From Pantoea coffeiphila (GTDB lineage: Bacteria > Pseudomonadota > Gammaproteobacteria > Enterobacterales > Enterobacteriaceae): 64,000 nucleotides of DNA. Every line of letters begins with the position of its first letter. Position 1 is the stretch's first letter. The stretch lies in NCBI RefSeq assembly GCF_016909495.1, contig NZ_JAFBFW010000009.1, forward strand, positions 91,902-155,901, in the 5' to 3' direction. Of the stretch, positions 39,035 to 49,868 are shown in pieces. The notes beneath the pieces are model-generated. The model ran no database searches, was not told where the DNA came from, and worked only from the letters and a program-made list of their open reading frames with translations. Made by a program: the position numbers and the translations under genes.

Positions 39035-39505
39035 TTACAGTTCAGCGACCAGTTTATCTACGATGTCGCTGTTAGCAGCTTCATCCACGGAACGTTCAAT
39101 GATTTTCTCGGCGCCGGCAACAGCCAGCATCGCGACCTGCTTACGCAACTCTTCACGTGCACGTTTACGCTCGGCGTCGATTTCAGCCTGCGCCTGGGTG
39201 ACGATCTTGTTACGTTCCTGTTCAGCCTCGGCTTTCGCTTCGTCCAGGATCTGCGCACGGCGTTTGTTCGCCTGCTCAATGATTACCTGAGCGTCATCTT
39301 TCGCTTTCTTCAGCTGATCGGTCGCATTAGCCTGCGCGAGATCCAAATCTTTTTTGGCACGTTCAGCGGAAGCAAGGCCTTCAGCAACTTCTTTCTGGCG
39401 CTTTTCGATAGCGGCCATCAGCGGCGGCCATACGTACTTCATGCAGAACAGGACAAACAGGATGAACGCGATGGCCTGGCCGAGGATTGTTGCATTAATG
39501 TTCAC
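39035..39505 (-). CDS. atpF: ATP synthase b subunit AtpF
   Basis: The 156-residue subunit has a single N-terminal membrane helix ([20 protein letters not shown]) followed by a long charged coiled coil rich in lysine, alanine and glutamate. Two copies form the peripheral stalk that links Fo to F1 delta. The start codon is GTG 39505, as in E. coli atpF. It ends 11 bases before atpH. Confidence 0.97.
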   Translation of the reverse strand: MNINATILGQAIAFILFVLFCMKYVWPPLMAAIEKRQKEVAEGLASAERAKKDLDLAQANATDQLKKAKDDAQVIIEQANKRRAQILDEAKAEAEQERNKIVTQAQAEIDAERKRAREELRKQVAMLAVAGAEKIIERSVDEAANSDIVDKLVAEL

Positions 39506-39567
39506 AGCACAATGCCTCTTATTAAGTTAACTTTTTCTGCCGCCTTTACAGCGGCAGAAGCCGTTTA

Positions 39568-39870
<303 letters not shown>

Positions 39871-39892
39871 CGCAGTAGTGTTGAGAAAAAAA

Positions 39893-41099
<1,207 letters not shown>

Positions 41100-41144
41100 G
41101 ACGCTGAAACTCTCCTGCCCCGCTCGGGCTATGTCGCGTGTCGT

Positions 41145-41219
41145 ATAAAACTGCCTTTACTCATTTGAGTCAAGCAGCAAAAAACGTGCAAATTATACGG
41201 GGCGCACCTGTGATTTCAA
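41145..41219 (-). promoter_or_regulatory. tandem sigma-70 promoters of the atp operon
   Basis: On the minus strand TTGAAA (41214-41219), 16 bases, then TATAAT (41192-41197) form a distal promoter. TTGACT (41168-41173), 17 bases, then TTTTAT (41145-41150) form a proximal one. Both point to atpI, about 50 and 90 bases away. Confidence 0.7.
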
Positions 41220-41865
41220 TGGATAAGTAGAGAAAAGGTGAACAATTATTTAAAATTCTTTCCAGCGGCCTATTTTCCGAAACAAATGACTTCCACCTGA
41301 TTCGTCCATTTTTCTGTAATACAGGAGCTATTTTGCTCACAAAGCGTGCGGAAGATCACAAATTAGTAATATCATTTCCATCATTGAAACAAGATTGATG
41401 CTAATAATTATTACTGAGACAGAAGTAAGTTATTTAATATCAACAACTTAAATTCAATCTATTAGCAAAACAGATTGTTATCTCGATTAAAACCGCTTAT
41501 TGACATCGCCAGCAAATATTTAACAACTTCAAAGCCATTACTTACGAGAATTTATTAAGAAGATATATTTTCCCATGTGACTATTCTCTATCTAAAATGC
41601 CATGGATAAGGTGATCGTTGTGATAATAAATTGTGAACAGGGCGTTAAATGTAAACGAAGTTGTCAGTCCGTTTCCGCGCTCTGATTTAACGCTATAGCA
41701 ACAGCTCCGTCCAGGCTGATTGGTCCGAAAAAAAATAAAAAAAGATGACCGGCTAAAACTCAGCGACGAGCGTATCCCTTCAAATGCACAAAAAAATCAT
41801 ACAAATTCAAGGGTTATTAACTGATAGTACCCTGAATATGCGTCTCTCAACAGGTTAAAAATGGC
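41220..41865. other. long AT-rich intergenic region between atpI and rsmG
   Basis: About 650 bases without a credible gene lie between the atp promoters and the terminator of rsmG. The stretch is A/T-rich with many homopolymer runs (for example eight A near 41730). E. coli has a similarly long gap here. I found no tRNA, no small protein with a ribosome site and no certain small-RNA structure. Confidence 0.6.
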
Positions 41866-41871
41866 GAAAAA

Positions 41872-41901
41872 AAAACCGCCAGCATCAAAAGTGGCGGTTT
41901 T
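41872..41901. terminator. terminator after rsmG (bidirectional)
   Basis: AAAACCGCCA (41872-41881) pairs with TGGCGGTTTT (41892-41901) over a ten-base loop. Runs of A on the left and T on the right give a T-tract on both strands. It stops transcripts of the mnmG-rsmG pair just beyond the rsmG stop codon. Confidence 0.88.
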
Positions 41902-41915
41902 TTTCACTTAAAAAG

Positions 41916-42536
41916 TCAGCCCTTTGGCGAAATGACCACCAGATGGCGCTCGCCTTCCAGTTCAGGAACGGCAAGGGAGGCAATCTTTTCGACAACGAAT
42001 CCCACCGGTAGCGCAGCGATTTCATCCTCGGGTAGCAGACCCTTCAGCGCATAGAAACGCCCCTCTGAGCCAGGCAGATGATGACACCAGCTGACCATAT
42101 CGTTCAACGATGCGAATGCGCGACTAATCACGCCATCAAACGGGGGTTCAGCAGGAAAATCTTCAACACGGCTTTGTACCGGAGTAATATTCTCCAGTTT
42201 CAGTTCATGCTGCACCTGACGCAAAAAACGCACGCGTTTACCCAGGCTGTCCAACAGGGTGAAATGAGCCTGAGGACGCACAATAGCCAGCGGAACGCCG
42301 GGAAGCCCGGGGCCGGTTCCCACATCGATAAAACGTTCACCTTCCAGATGCGGTTCTACCACGATACTGTCGAGGATATGGCGCACCAGCATCTGTTCAG
42401 GATCGCGGACGGAGGTCAGGTTATAGGCCTTATTCCATTTGTGCAGCATGTCCACGTAGCCAATCAGCTGTTGTTTTTGCAGATCGGTCAGTGAAATGTT
42501 GGCGCTCTTAAGCAGGGCGGAAAGTTTGTTGATCAC
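41916..42536 (-). CDS. rsmG: 16S rRNA (guanine527-N7)-methyltransferase RsmG
   Basis: The 206-residue SAM-dependent enzyme shows [20 protein letters not shown] (motif I), [15 protein letters not shown] and [15 protein letters not shown], as in E. coli GidB. It methylates G527 of 16S rRNA, the site linked to streptomycin sensitivity. The start codon is GTG 42536. It lies 81 bases downstream of mnmG and is transcribed from it, as in enterobacteria. Confidence 0.96.
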   Translation of the reverse strand: MINKLSALLKSANISLTDLQKQQLIGYVDMLHKWNKAYNLTSVRDPEQMLVRHILDSIVVEPHLEGERFIDVGTGPGLPGVPLAIVRPQAHFTLLDSLGKRVRFLRQVQHELKLENITPVQSRVEDFPAEPPFDGVISRAFASLNDMVSWCHHLPGSEGRFYALKGLLPEDEIAALPVGFVVEKIASLAVPELEGERHLVVISPKG

Positions 42537-42617
42537 AGGCGATGGTCCAGAAAATTAAGATTTACGGCAGCAGAAATGCCGGGCAGGGGCGGATGGCATC
42601 CGCCCCTGTTGATGTCG

Positions 42618-44507
42618 TTACGCGCTTTTACGCAACAGTCCCTGCTTTTTAAGATAAATAAGCAGAATGGAAATCGCCGCAGGCGTGACGCCGGAAATTC
42701 GCGAAGCCTGACCGATCGATCCCGGTTTGTGATCGTTGAGCTTGGCGATCACTTCGTTGGACAGACCGCTGACCTGGCGATAATCCAGATCAACCGGCAG
42801 CAGTGTGTTTTCGTTACGCTGTTGTCTGTCGATCTCTTCCTGCTGACGTGCGATATAGCCTTCGTATTTAACCTGAATTTCAACCTGCTCGGCGGCCTGC
42901 TCATCGCTGAGCGCCGGGGCGAAAGTGCTCAGTGTCATCAACTGTTGATAAGTCATTTCCGGACGACGCAGAAGATCTTCTCCGCTGGCCTCTTTGGTCA
43001 GAGGCGCACTGATAACCGTATTGATCTCATCAACGGTCGCGGATTTCGGGTGAACCCAGATATCACGCAGGCGCTGACGTTCCAGCTCAATGCGTTCCAG
43101 TTTTTCATTGAAGCGCGCCCAGCGGGCGTCATCAACCAGTCCCAACTCGCGACCGGCAGCGGTCAAACGCAGATCGGCGTTGTCTTCACGCAGCATCAGG
43201 CGATATTCAGCCCGAGAGGTAAACATGCGGTACGGTTCTTTGGTACCCAGCGTGCAGAGATCGTCAACCAGCACACCAAGGTAAGCCTGATCGCGGCGCG
43301 GTGCCCAGCTCTCTTTATCCGCAGAGAAGCGACCGGCATTCAGACCAGCCAGCAGTCCCTGAGCGGCGGCTTCTTCATAACCGGTGGTGCCGTTAATCTG
43401 TCCGGCAAAGAACAGGCCCTGAATATATTTACTTTCCAGCGACGGTTTCAGATCGCGCGGGTCAAAGAAATCGTACTCGATGGCATAGCCAGGACGTACG
43501 ATTTTGGCATTTTCCATCCCCTGCATGGAACGGACGATCTGCATCTGCACGTCGAACGGCAGGCTGGTGGAGATACCGTTTGGATAGATTTCATTACTGG
43601 TCAGGCCTTCCGGTTCCAGGAAGATCTGATGCGCGTTACGATCGGCAAAGCGCATCACTTTGTCTTCGATCGACGGACAGTAACGAGGACCGATCCCTTC
43701 GATGATCCCGGCATACATCGGGCTGCGATCGAGGTTGTTACGGATCACATCGTGGGTTTTCTCATTGGTGTAGGTGATGTAACACGGCACCTGCTGTGGA
43801 TGCTGAGCCACATTGCCCATGAACGAGAAGACCGGCATCGGCGTATCACCGTGCTGGGTTGCCAGCACTGAAAAATCTATCGTGCGGGCATCAATACGCG
43901 GAGGTGTACCGGTTTTTAAACGGTTAACGCGCAGCGGCAGCTCACGCAGGCGGCGCGCCAGCGGAATGGATGGCGGATCGCCGGCACGGCCACCGCTGTA
44001 GTTATCCAGTCCGATATGGATTTTGCCATCGAGGAACGTTCCGACGGTCAGCACCACGGCTTTCGCACGGAACTTCAGGCCCATCTGGGTAACGGCACCG
44101 ACGACGCGATCGTTTTCAACAATCAGATCCTCAACCGCCTGCTGGAAGATCATCAGGTTTGGCTGGTTCTCCAGCGCAGTGCGAACCGCCTGCCGATACA
44201 GCACGCGATCGGCCTGAGCTCGGGTTGCCCTGACGGCTGGCCCTTTGCTGGCGTTTAGTATCCTAAACTGAATGCCGGCCTGGTCAATGGCATGGGCCAT
44301 CAGCCCACCCAGTGCATCCACTTCTTTAACCAGATGTCCTTTCCCGATACCCCCGATCGCCGGATTGCAGGACATCTGCCCGAGCGTATCGATGTTGTGG
44401 GTTAATAACAGGGTTTGTTGACCCATACGGGCAGCCGCCATTGCAGCTTCGGTTCCCGCATGACCACCACCGATGATGATGACGTCAAAGGGATCTGGAT
44501 AAAACAT
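42618..44507 (-). CDS. mnmG: tRNA uridine-5-carboxymethylaminomethyl modification enzyme MnmG (GidA)
   Basis: The 629-residue FAD protein, same length as E. coli, opens [20 protein letters not shown] (FAD GxGxxG) and has [39 protein letters not shown] and a C-terminal [17 protein letters not shown] helical domain ([18 protein letters not shown]). With MnmE it modifies U34 of tRNAs. The open frame goes to 44570, but the extra 21 codons have no ribosome site and ATG 44507 is the family start. Its transcription runs away from oriC on the left side, and the gene marks the left border of the origin. Confidence 0.97.
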   Translation of the reverse strand: MFYPDPFDVIIIGGGHAGTEAAMAAARMGQQTLLLTHNIDTLGQMSCNPAIGGIGKGHLVKEVDALGGLMAHAIDQAGIQFRILNASKGPAVRATRAQADRVLYRQAVRTALENQPNLMIFQQAVEDLIVENDRVVGAVTQMGLKFRAKAVVLTVGTFLDGKIHIGLDNYSGGRAGDPPSIPLARRLRELPLRVNRLKTGTPPRIDARTIDFSVLATQHGDTPMPVFSFMGNVAQHPQQVPCYITYTNEKTHDVIRNNLDRSPMYAGIIEGIGPRYCPSIEDKVMRFADRNAHQIFLEPEGLTSNEIYPNGISTSLPFDVQMQIVRSMQGMENAKIVRPGYAIEYDFFDPRDLKPSLESKYIQGLFFAGQINGTTGYEEAAAQGLLAGLNAGRFSADKESWAPRRDQAYLGVLVDDLCTLGTKEPYRMFTSRAEYRLMLREDNADLRLTAAGRELGLVDDARWARFNEKLERIELERQRLRDIWVHPKSATVDEINTVISAPLTKEASGEDLLRRPEMTYQQLMTLSTFAPALSDEQAAEQVEIQVKYEGYIARQQEEIDRQQRNENTLLPVDLDYRQVSGLSNEVIAKLNDHKPGSIGQASRISGVTPAAISILLIYLKKQGLLRKSA

Positions 44508-44595
44508 GGTACTGCACCTCGCGGTTTGTGCGATTAAGGGATCGTTGCCTGGGGCGTGAATTCTACTCAACTTTAGACGACGGGGAAAGCGGCGG

Positions 44596-44862
44596 GATCT
44601 TCACGTATTAAAAAGAAGATCTTTTTTATTTAAAGATCTCTTTATTAGATCTTCTATTAGGATCGTCCTGGTCTGTGGATAAGCGCTTTTTGCTGATAAC
44701 GATCAATCGATTAGGAAGGATCATTAGCTGTGAATGATCGGTGATCCCGATCCGTATAAGCTGGGATCAAAATACTATGTTATGCACAGCCCCAGGCAAG
44801 GTATAAAGTTGTTCTTGGGATAACAACCGGTTATTACCGTGATTTAAGCATGTTTATCCACA
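44596..44862. other. oriC: oriC, chromosomal replication origin
   Basis: The gap between mnmG and mioC carries the complete enterobacterial origin. Three tandem 13-mers form the unwinding element: GATCTTTTTTATT (44618-44630), GATCTCTTTATTA (44635-44647) and GATCTTCTATTAG (44648-44660). DnaA boxes are R1 TGTGGATAA (44674-44682), R2 TTATGCACA (44780-44788), R3 TTGGGATAA (44815-44823) and R4 TTATCCACA (44854-44862), in the E. coli order. An IHF site GATCAATCGATTA lies at 44701-44713. Eleven GATC (Dam/SeqA) sites occur between 44596 and 44768, including GGATCATTAGCTGTGAATGA. Replication should start here in both directions. Confidence 0.97.
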
Positions 44863-44973
44863 GATGAATGCTGATAAACCAGGCGAAAAAGCACATAATT
44901 TACAAAACTCACGGGCTGAAAAACGCCGATCGGACGGATCTCACCGTCGATCTCAGCCCGATCGAGGTGATAT

Positions 44974-45414
44974 TTAGATCGACTCTTTCCAGGTTTCCAC
45001 CCAAACACCGGCAGGATCTTCCGGAATCTCGTGCTCGAGGACGTCGATTTTCAGGCAATCGCCAATACGCTTAGCGCCCAGAGAGCTTAGCAACGTCTCA
45101 AACTGATCGATGGCACCACAAAACAGATCGTATTCACGGTTACCAATGCCTACTGCACCGTAACGCAGGTTACTCAGATCCAGCTGTTGTTCTTTTAATG
45201 CATCGAAAAACGGCTGGATATTTTCAGGCAGTTCACCAGCACCGTGGGTGGAGCTCACCACCAGCCAGATCCCTTCAGGCTTCACTTCATCCAGTTCCGG
45301 ACCATACAGCGTCTCGGTGGTATAACCGGCCTCGTTCAGCTTCTCTGCCAGATGATCGGCAACGTATTCCGCGCTGCCTAGGGTGCTGCCACTGATTAAG
45401 GTAATGTCGGCCAT
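44974..45414 (-). CDS. mioC: flavodoxin-like protein MioC
   Basis: The 146-residue FMN protein has the flavodoxin phosphate loop SGSTLGSAEYVADHLAEKL, SSTHGAGELPENIQPFFDAL and YGAVGIGNREYDLFCGA. E. coli MioC takes part in biotin synthase electron supply. The frame opens ten codons earlier (45444), but ATG 45414 (MADITLI) with AGGGA upstream fits the family. It is transcribed toward oriC, and its own promoter region carries DnaA boxes. Confidence 0.95.
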   Translation of the reverse strand: MADITLISGSTLGSAEYVADHLAEKLNEAGYTTETLYGPELDEVKPEGIWLVVSSTHGAGELPENIQPFFDALKEQQLDLSNLRYGAVGIGNREYDLFCGAIDQFETLLSSLGAKRIGDCLKIDVLEHEIPEDPAGVWVETWKESI

Positions 45415-45473
45415 GATGGGTCCCTGAGTCACAAAGGTGGGCATTGTACTCTGTGATCAGGCTGGGATCTACC

Positions 45474-45537
45474 TGTGGGTAAGTAGGGATATTATGCGGA
45501 TACCACATTAAGCACTCAGGAAAACATCTGTGCATAA
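45474..45537 (-). promoter_or_regulatory. mioC upstream region with two DnaA boxes
   Basis: TGTGGGTAA (45474-45482) and TGTGCATAA (45529-45537) are DnaA-type boxes (one mismatch, and the R2 form) 60 and 115 bases upstream of the mioC start. In E. coli DnaA represses mioC, which reads into oriC. The same link is likely here. The precise -35/-10 was not fixed. Confidence 0.6.
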
Positions 45538-45592
45538 AATGATTCACAGGATCGTCCGGAAATTGCCGCGGGAAGGGAGGATAAGCGCCCGA

Positions 45593-46054
45593 TCAGGGCT
45601 TAATTGCCCTCATGATTGGGTTCTGTAGCGAGATCAGCGTTTCCGTGGACTGAATTTCATCAATTGTCTGGATCTTGTTGATCAGTACCTGCTGTAACGC
45701 ATCAATAGATCGGCACATCACCTTGATAAAAATACTGTAATGCCCGGTGGTGTAATAAGCTTCCACCACTTCATCAAGTGCTTCAAGACGGGCCAGTGCA
45801 GAAGGGTAATCCTTCGCGCTTTTGAGAATAATGCCAATAAAACAGCAGACATCGTAGCCCAGCTGCTTCGGATCGATTTCAACCCGCGTGCCTTTAATGA
45901 TCCCCGCCTGCTTCATCTTTTCTACGCGCACGTGGATGGTTCCTGGGCTGACGTTGAACTGCTTTGCCAGCTCGGCGTAGGCGGTACGGGCGTTGTCCAT
46001 CAGGGCGATCAGAATGCCGCGATCGAGATTATCGGGCTGCATGTTTTCGGGCAT
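45593..46054 (-). CDS. asnC: asparagine-responsive regulator AsnC (Lrp/AsnC family)
   Basis: The 153-residue protein has an N-terminal winged helix (LDRGILIALMDNARTAYAEL, then SPGTIHVRVEKMKQAGIIKG) and the C-terminal RAM domain with YYTTGHYSIFIKVMCRS, typical of AsnC. E. coli AsnC activates the divergent asnA. Here asnA is absent upstream and ovoA occupies the space in the same direction, so the regulatory target may have changed. The frame opens at 46123; ATG 46054 (MPENMQPDNLDR) follows GGAGC and is preferred. Confidence 0.93.
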   Translation of the reverse strand: MPENMQPDNLDRGILIALMDNARTAYAELAKQFNVSPGTIHVRVEKMKQAGIIKGTRVEIDPKQLGYDVCCFIGIILKSAKDYPSALARLEALDEVVEAYYTTGHYSIFIKVMCRSIDALQQVLINKIQTIDEIQSTETLISLQNPIMRAIKP

Positions 46055-46137
46055 AGTGGCTCCATGGTTATTAGCGGGTGCCTGGAATAGCGTTACTGTG
46101 CGGGATCGTGAAGGCGATGGCAATCGATTGAAATAAA

Positions 46138-46161
46138 CCGCAGGCAGTGGGATGCCTGCGG
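46138..46161 (-). terminator. terminator of ovoA
   Basis: CCGCAGGCA (46138-46146) pairs with TGCCTGCGG (46153-46161). On the minus strand TTTATTTC follows the hairpin, 11 bases after the ovoA stop, giving a likely intrinsic terminator and separating ovoA from asnC. Confidence 0.75.
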
Positions 46162-46172
46162 GGTAGGGGAGA

Positions 46173-48314
46173 TCAGCGTTTACGCCACAGCGTCAGCTGC
46201 GCCAGCGTATGCTGGTATTTACGCGCCGTTTCGCGAATGACAAACGGAATGTCCTGTGCGGGTGCGATCTCTTCAAAATCCGCCGCCAGCAGTCGTTGCA
46301 GTGCCTGGTAAGTGGTCAGGGCTTCCCCGTTCTCACGGACTCCTCCAAGCCAGTTTTCCTTCGGCGTATACTCCTCCAGCCAGGTATAGGGTGAGGAGAG
46401 CATCAGTATGCCGCCGCTGCGGATCATGCCGCTGATATCCTGCAGGAAGCGTTTGGGCTGGCGTAACCGGTCGATCAGGTTAGAGGCCAGGACCAGATCG
46501 TAGTGTTCCGGCTGCGGCTTCAGATTGCAGGCATCGCCCTGTACGAACTGAATGCGGCTGGCCTGCTGAGTGTCCAGACCAAAATCTTTCAGCCTGACCT
46601 GGCGATACTCAACCAGATCGCCTTCTTCCTGGGTGACATAGCGGAAGTCTTCACCACCGGTCAGCTGCAGCGCGACGTCAATAAAACGCGCCGAGTAGTC
46701 CATGCCCACCACCTGCTCGAAATGACGCGCCAGTTCAAAGCTGGCGCGGCCGGTAGCACAGCCGAGATCCAGCGCGCGCTGCCGTTTATCCGTCAGCCCG
46801 CAGGCGATTTCCACCAGCGCACGTGCGTAGTTGGCCACGCCGAAATATTCCGGACCGTACTGGAAATCCAGATACTGCGATACCATCGTGTCGGTTTCGT
46901 ACGGGTTTTGCGCCATGGTTTCCTGATGGCTGGAGACGACGTAGCGGAATCCCGCATGCTGGAAGAAGTGGCGGCGGAAGGCATAACGCGCAGATTTCAG
47001 CGCCTCGTTACCGGTGGAGATCCAGCTGCCGCCTTTGATCAGCGAATGTTTGCCGTCAAAGGTTGGCGTGGAGAAATCGTCGTACAGCGGATGCACGCGA
47101 AACCCTTCAAAGCCGTTAATCGGCGTGGTGGTCCACTGCCAGACGTTGCCGATCGGGTCGAAGAAATCCCCCTGGCTGAAGCGATCGACCGGGCAGGAAG
47201 AGGCCCAGTAGGCCAGATTGATATTGCCCGGCGCGGTGTCCCAGTCGGGCTGATCGCCGGCCACCTGTTCACGCAGCAGCATCCACTCGCTCTCTGCGGG
47301 AAGCTGGATGGACTTACCGGTTTCCTCTGCTTTCCAGCGACAGAAGGCAGCGGCCTCCAGCTGGTTCACTTCGGCGGGCCAGTCCCACGGCATCGGCACT
47401 TCTTCCGTCATCAACCGCAGACGCAGGTTATCCGGCTGCCCGGCGCTGCCGACCCAAAACGTCGGCATCGTGGCTTTGGAAAACGCCCTCCAGCCTTCGC
47501 CCTCTTCATCCCACCAGCGCGACTGCTGGTAGCCCCCTGCCGCGACGAAGGTGAAGAACTCGGCGTTGCTGACCAGCATTTTACTGGCGCGAAAGGGCTT
47601 CACTTCACTGACCTGCGTGCCGTATTCGTTATCCCAGCCGTAAGTTTGATCGGTTTTTCCCTGGGTCACCCGGCCACCGGCCACGGCGATAAGCGAATTT
47701 TCCGGCACCGCCAGACGATCGTGGCGTGCTTCGGTACAGGCGGGCCAGTGGGGCTGAGTCTTAACCCATTCGATCGGTAGCTGGCGCATTAATACGCTGG
47801 AGGTTTCCAGATGGATGCGCTCGTGTTCAATCCCCATCAGGATCACCCACGCCGGGCTGTCCCAGCCGATAGGCAGCGCCAGCGGCATAGTTTCGATAAA
47901 TTGCTCTACTCGGCTACGGACCTTACCGCGATAGTCACGCAGTTCGCTGACCGACGGCCAGCTGTAGTGGCTGTTATCCAGATCGTCCCAACTCATTTCA
48001 TCAACGCCGATCGCCATCATGGCTTCGATCCGGTCATCAACTCGGGCGTCAATCAGCCGACCGGCCATGAGTTTATTAATGTAGAAGGTGGCGGTATGGC
48101 CAAAATAGAAGATCAGCGGATGGCGCAGCGGGATCGCTTTGTTGTAATACGCCCGTTCATCGGCCAGGCAGTCAAACAGGCTCTCGTAGAGTTCCCAGGT
48201 TTGGCGGAAGTAGGCGAGCAGCTGCTGGCGTTTTTGTTCCGGGTCGCTGCCGTCAAGAAGTAGCGTGCGGGTTGGTGCGGGAAGCCCGCTCTGATGCTGT
48301 TGTTGTGCTGTCAC
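46173..48314 (-). CDS. ovoA: 5-histidylcysteine sulfoxide synthase/methyltransferase OvoA (ovothiol synthesis)
   Basis: The 713-residue enzyme joins cysteine to histidine with oxygen and iron, the first step to ovothiol A. A DinB-like N-terminal domain carries the iron motif HERIHLE (164-170, HX3HXE) and GHTATFYINK (72-81). A formylglycine-generating-enzyme-like domain spans about 200-460 with NVWQWTTTPINGF and Tyr411, near the catalytic Tyr known in Erwinia tasmaniensis OvoA. A C-terminal SAM methyltransferase domain starts at LDLGCATG (515-522) and would N-methylate the thiol-histidine. The lyase gene ovoB is not in this window. It sits where asnA is found in E. coli. Confidence 0.93.
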   Translation of the reverse strand: MTAQQQHQSGLPAPTRTLLLDGSDPEQKRQQLLAYFRQTWELYESLFDCLADERAYYNKAIPLRHPLIFYFGHTATFYINKLMAGRLIDARVDDRIEAMMAIGVDEMSWDDLDNSHYSWPSVSELRDYRGKVRSRVEQFIETMPLALPIGWDSPAWVILMGIEHERIHLETSSVLMRQLPIEWVKTQPHWPACTEARHDRLAVPENSLIAVAGGRVTQGKTDQTYGWDNEYGTQVSEVKPFRASKMLVSNAEFFTFVAAGGYQQSRWWDEEGEGWRAFSKATMPTFWVGSAGQPDNLRLRLMTEEVPMPWDWPAEVNQLEAAAFCRWKAEETGKSIQLPAESEWMLLREQVAGDQPDWDTAPGNINLAYWASSCPVDRFSQGDFFDPIGNVWQWTTTPINGFEGFRVHPLYDDFSTPTFDGKHSLIKGGSWISTGNEALKSARYAFRRHFFQHAGFRYVVSSHQETMAQNPYETDTMVSQYLDFQYGPEYFGVANYARALVEIACGLTDKRQRALDLGCATGRASFELARHFEQVVGMDYSARFIDVALQLTGGEDFRYVTQEEGDLVEYRQVRLKDFGLDTQQASRIQFVQGDACNLKPQPEHYDLVLASNLIDRLRQPKRFLQDISGMIRSGGILMLSSPYTWLEEYTPKENWLGGVRENGEALTTYQALQRLLAADFEEIAPAQDIPFVIRETARKYQHTLAQLTLWRKR

Positions 48315-48407
48315 GTAATGCTCCCATCTGCCGATTGGCTAAAGCCGATATATGACTATAGCAAATAAGGTTTGCCGTATTTTGCGCAAAGGGCGGAAGG
48401 AAGGGGG

Positions 48408-49868
48408 TTAGCGCTGCCAGCGGCGCAGCAGGCGGCTTTTTAGTCCGGTGTCAAAACGCCAGATATGGTTGAAGATACGCATGATGGACGGTTTTCCATG
48501 ATCGGACATGGCAACGGCATGAAAACGCTGCTGCTGGCGATTTTGATGATCGCGAACGCGTTTGACCAGCTCTTCCGGCAGGCGCTGAGCGATAAAATCG
48601 GAGAGGATCACCGCATCGGCATCCTGCCACGGGCTGCTGCTGAGTTTTTTTAATACTTCATCCAGACAGGCGGCAAGATCGGTGCCGCCGCGAAAGCGCT
48701 GGCTGAGAAAACGGATCGCCTGGCTGATGCCGTCTCCGGCGGTCAGCTCATAGCCGATGACTTCATGTGCGAACAGCATAATGTAGCAGCGGCGGTTGTC
48801 CGCCAGCGCCACTTTCAGCAGCGCCAGACAGAAGGCTTTTGCACAGCGCTCGTTAAATCCACCCATCGATCCGGATGTATCAACGCAGACAATAAACGGC
48901 CCGCGCGGCTGTTCGTCATGATGCTGATGAACGACGGGCCGCTCGGTGATCTTATCGTGCCAGCTCTCGCCCTGCAGGCGATAGGTCAGCAGGCGCTTTT
49001 CCACCAGCCGCCGGTAAAACTCGAATTCCAGTTCGCTGATGCCGAGGGTAGCCAGCTCCGGCGGCAGCAGGCGCAGGATATCATCGCTTTGATGCAGCCC
49101 GTTGACCTCTTCCGGTACGCTTTCCGGTTCGCGCACCAGCTGGTGGAAGGCTTCCAGCGGTGCCTCTTCTGCCTGCACCGATTTGGCTTCGCGGCTGCGG
49201 CCCAGCTGTTCGGCCAGCTTCATCAGCTCGGGCTGACCCGCCAGAAAATCGCCGTACTGCACAATCAGCTGATAATCCTCACGCTGTAGCGTGCTGCGGG
49301 TGAGATCCCACAGCCTGCCTGCGGCGGCTTCATCATCGCTGGCCAGCACCGGGGCCAGCTGGCCGCTCATCGCCAGGCGATGCTGTAGCTCGGCCAGCAG
49401 CTTGTCGCGCTCCTGGTCCAGCAGCTGCTGGTTCAGCGACAGGGTTTGCAGGGTCAGGCTCAGCCGCCAGCGCTGGAGAAACAGCGTCTGCTGAGCCGGG
49501 CTCAGATGACCGATCTCCGTATGCTCCACCAGGTGACGGGCTTTCTCTGCAAAGGGCGAGTGGTTGGCATCCAGCCACTGCAACAAAGCGGGCAGCTGCG
49601 CGCTGAATTCGTGGGAGTTAAGCGTCTGGAAGTGCTGGAAGCGGCTGAACTCTTCGGCCACGTCGTCAGGAACCGGGGTCGATTTGAGCTGTTGCAGCAC
49701 GCTCGCTTTCCAGTTGGGCAAATCGCGAGTCAGGGCATTTTTCAGCCCCGGGAATTTTTTGAAAAAAGCGGCCAGCTTTGGCGAGGCCAGCATGGCGATG
49801 GCCACTTCTTCGATCAGCTCGTTTTCGCTGATGGTCAGCAACATACTCAGCGTATCGAGTGAGATCAC
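48408..49868 (-). CDS. viaA: VWA-domain protein ViaA, partner of RavA
   Basis: The 486-residue protein ends in a von Willebrand A domain with the MIDAS motif DTSGSMGG and [18 protein letters not shown]. The long N-terminal helical part ([20 protein letters not shown] region) is as in E. coli ViaA (483 residues). It binds lipids and stimulates the RavA ATPase. Its start overlaps the ravA stop by four bases, so they are coupled. Linked in E. coli to aminoglycoside sensitivity and respiratory chain complexes. Confidence 0.94.
   Translation of the reverse strand: MISLDTLSMLLTISENELIEEVAIAMLASPKLAAFFKKFPGLKNALTRDLPNWKASVLQQLKSTPVPDDVAEEFSRFQHFQTLNSHEFSAQLPALLQWLDANHSPFAEKARHLVEHTEIGHLSPAQQTLFLQRWRLSLTLQTLSLNQQLLDQERDKLLAELQHRLAMSGQLAPVLASDDEAAAGRLWDLTRSTLQREDYQLIVQYGDFLAGQPELMKLAEQLGRSREAKSVQAEEAPLEAFHQLVREPESVPEEVNGLHQSDDILRLLPPELATLGISELEFEFYRRLVEKRLLTYRLQGESWHDKITERPVVHQHHDEQPRGPFIVCVDTSGSMGGFNERCAKAFCLALLKVALADNRRCYIMLFAHEVIGYELTAGDGISQAIRFLSQRFRGGTDLAACLDEVLKKLSSSPWQDADAVILSDFIAQRLPEELVKRVRDHQNRQQQRFHAVAMSDHGKPSIMRIFNHIWRFDTGLKSRLLRRWQR

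Noticed and set aside
42576..43871. 431-codon frame antisense to mnmG
   Set aside because: It is a shadow of mnmG with no ribosome site and no recognisable domain.
44508..44570. N-terminal extension of mnmG
   Set aside because: No ribosome site, and E. coli MnmG starts at the residue encoded at 44507.
46503..47780. 425-codon frame antisense to ovoA
   Set aside because: It is a shadow of ovoA; the ovoA frame has all family motifs.
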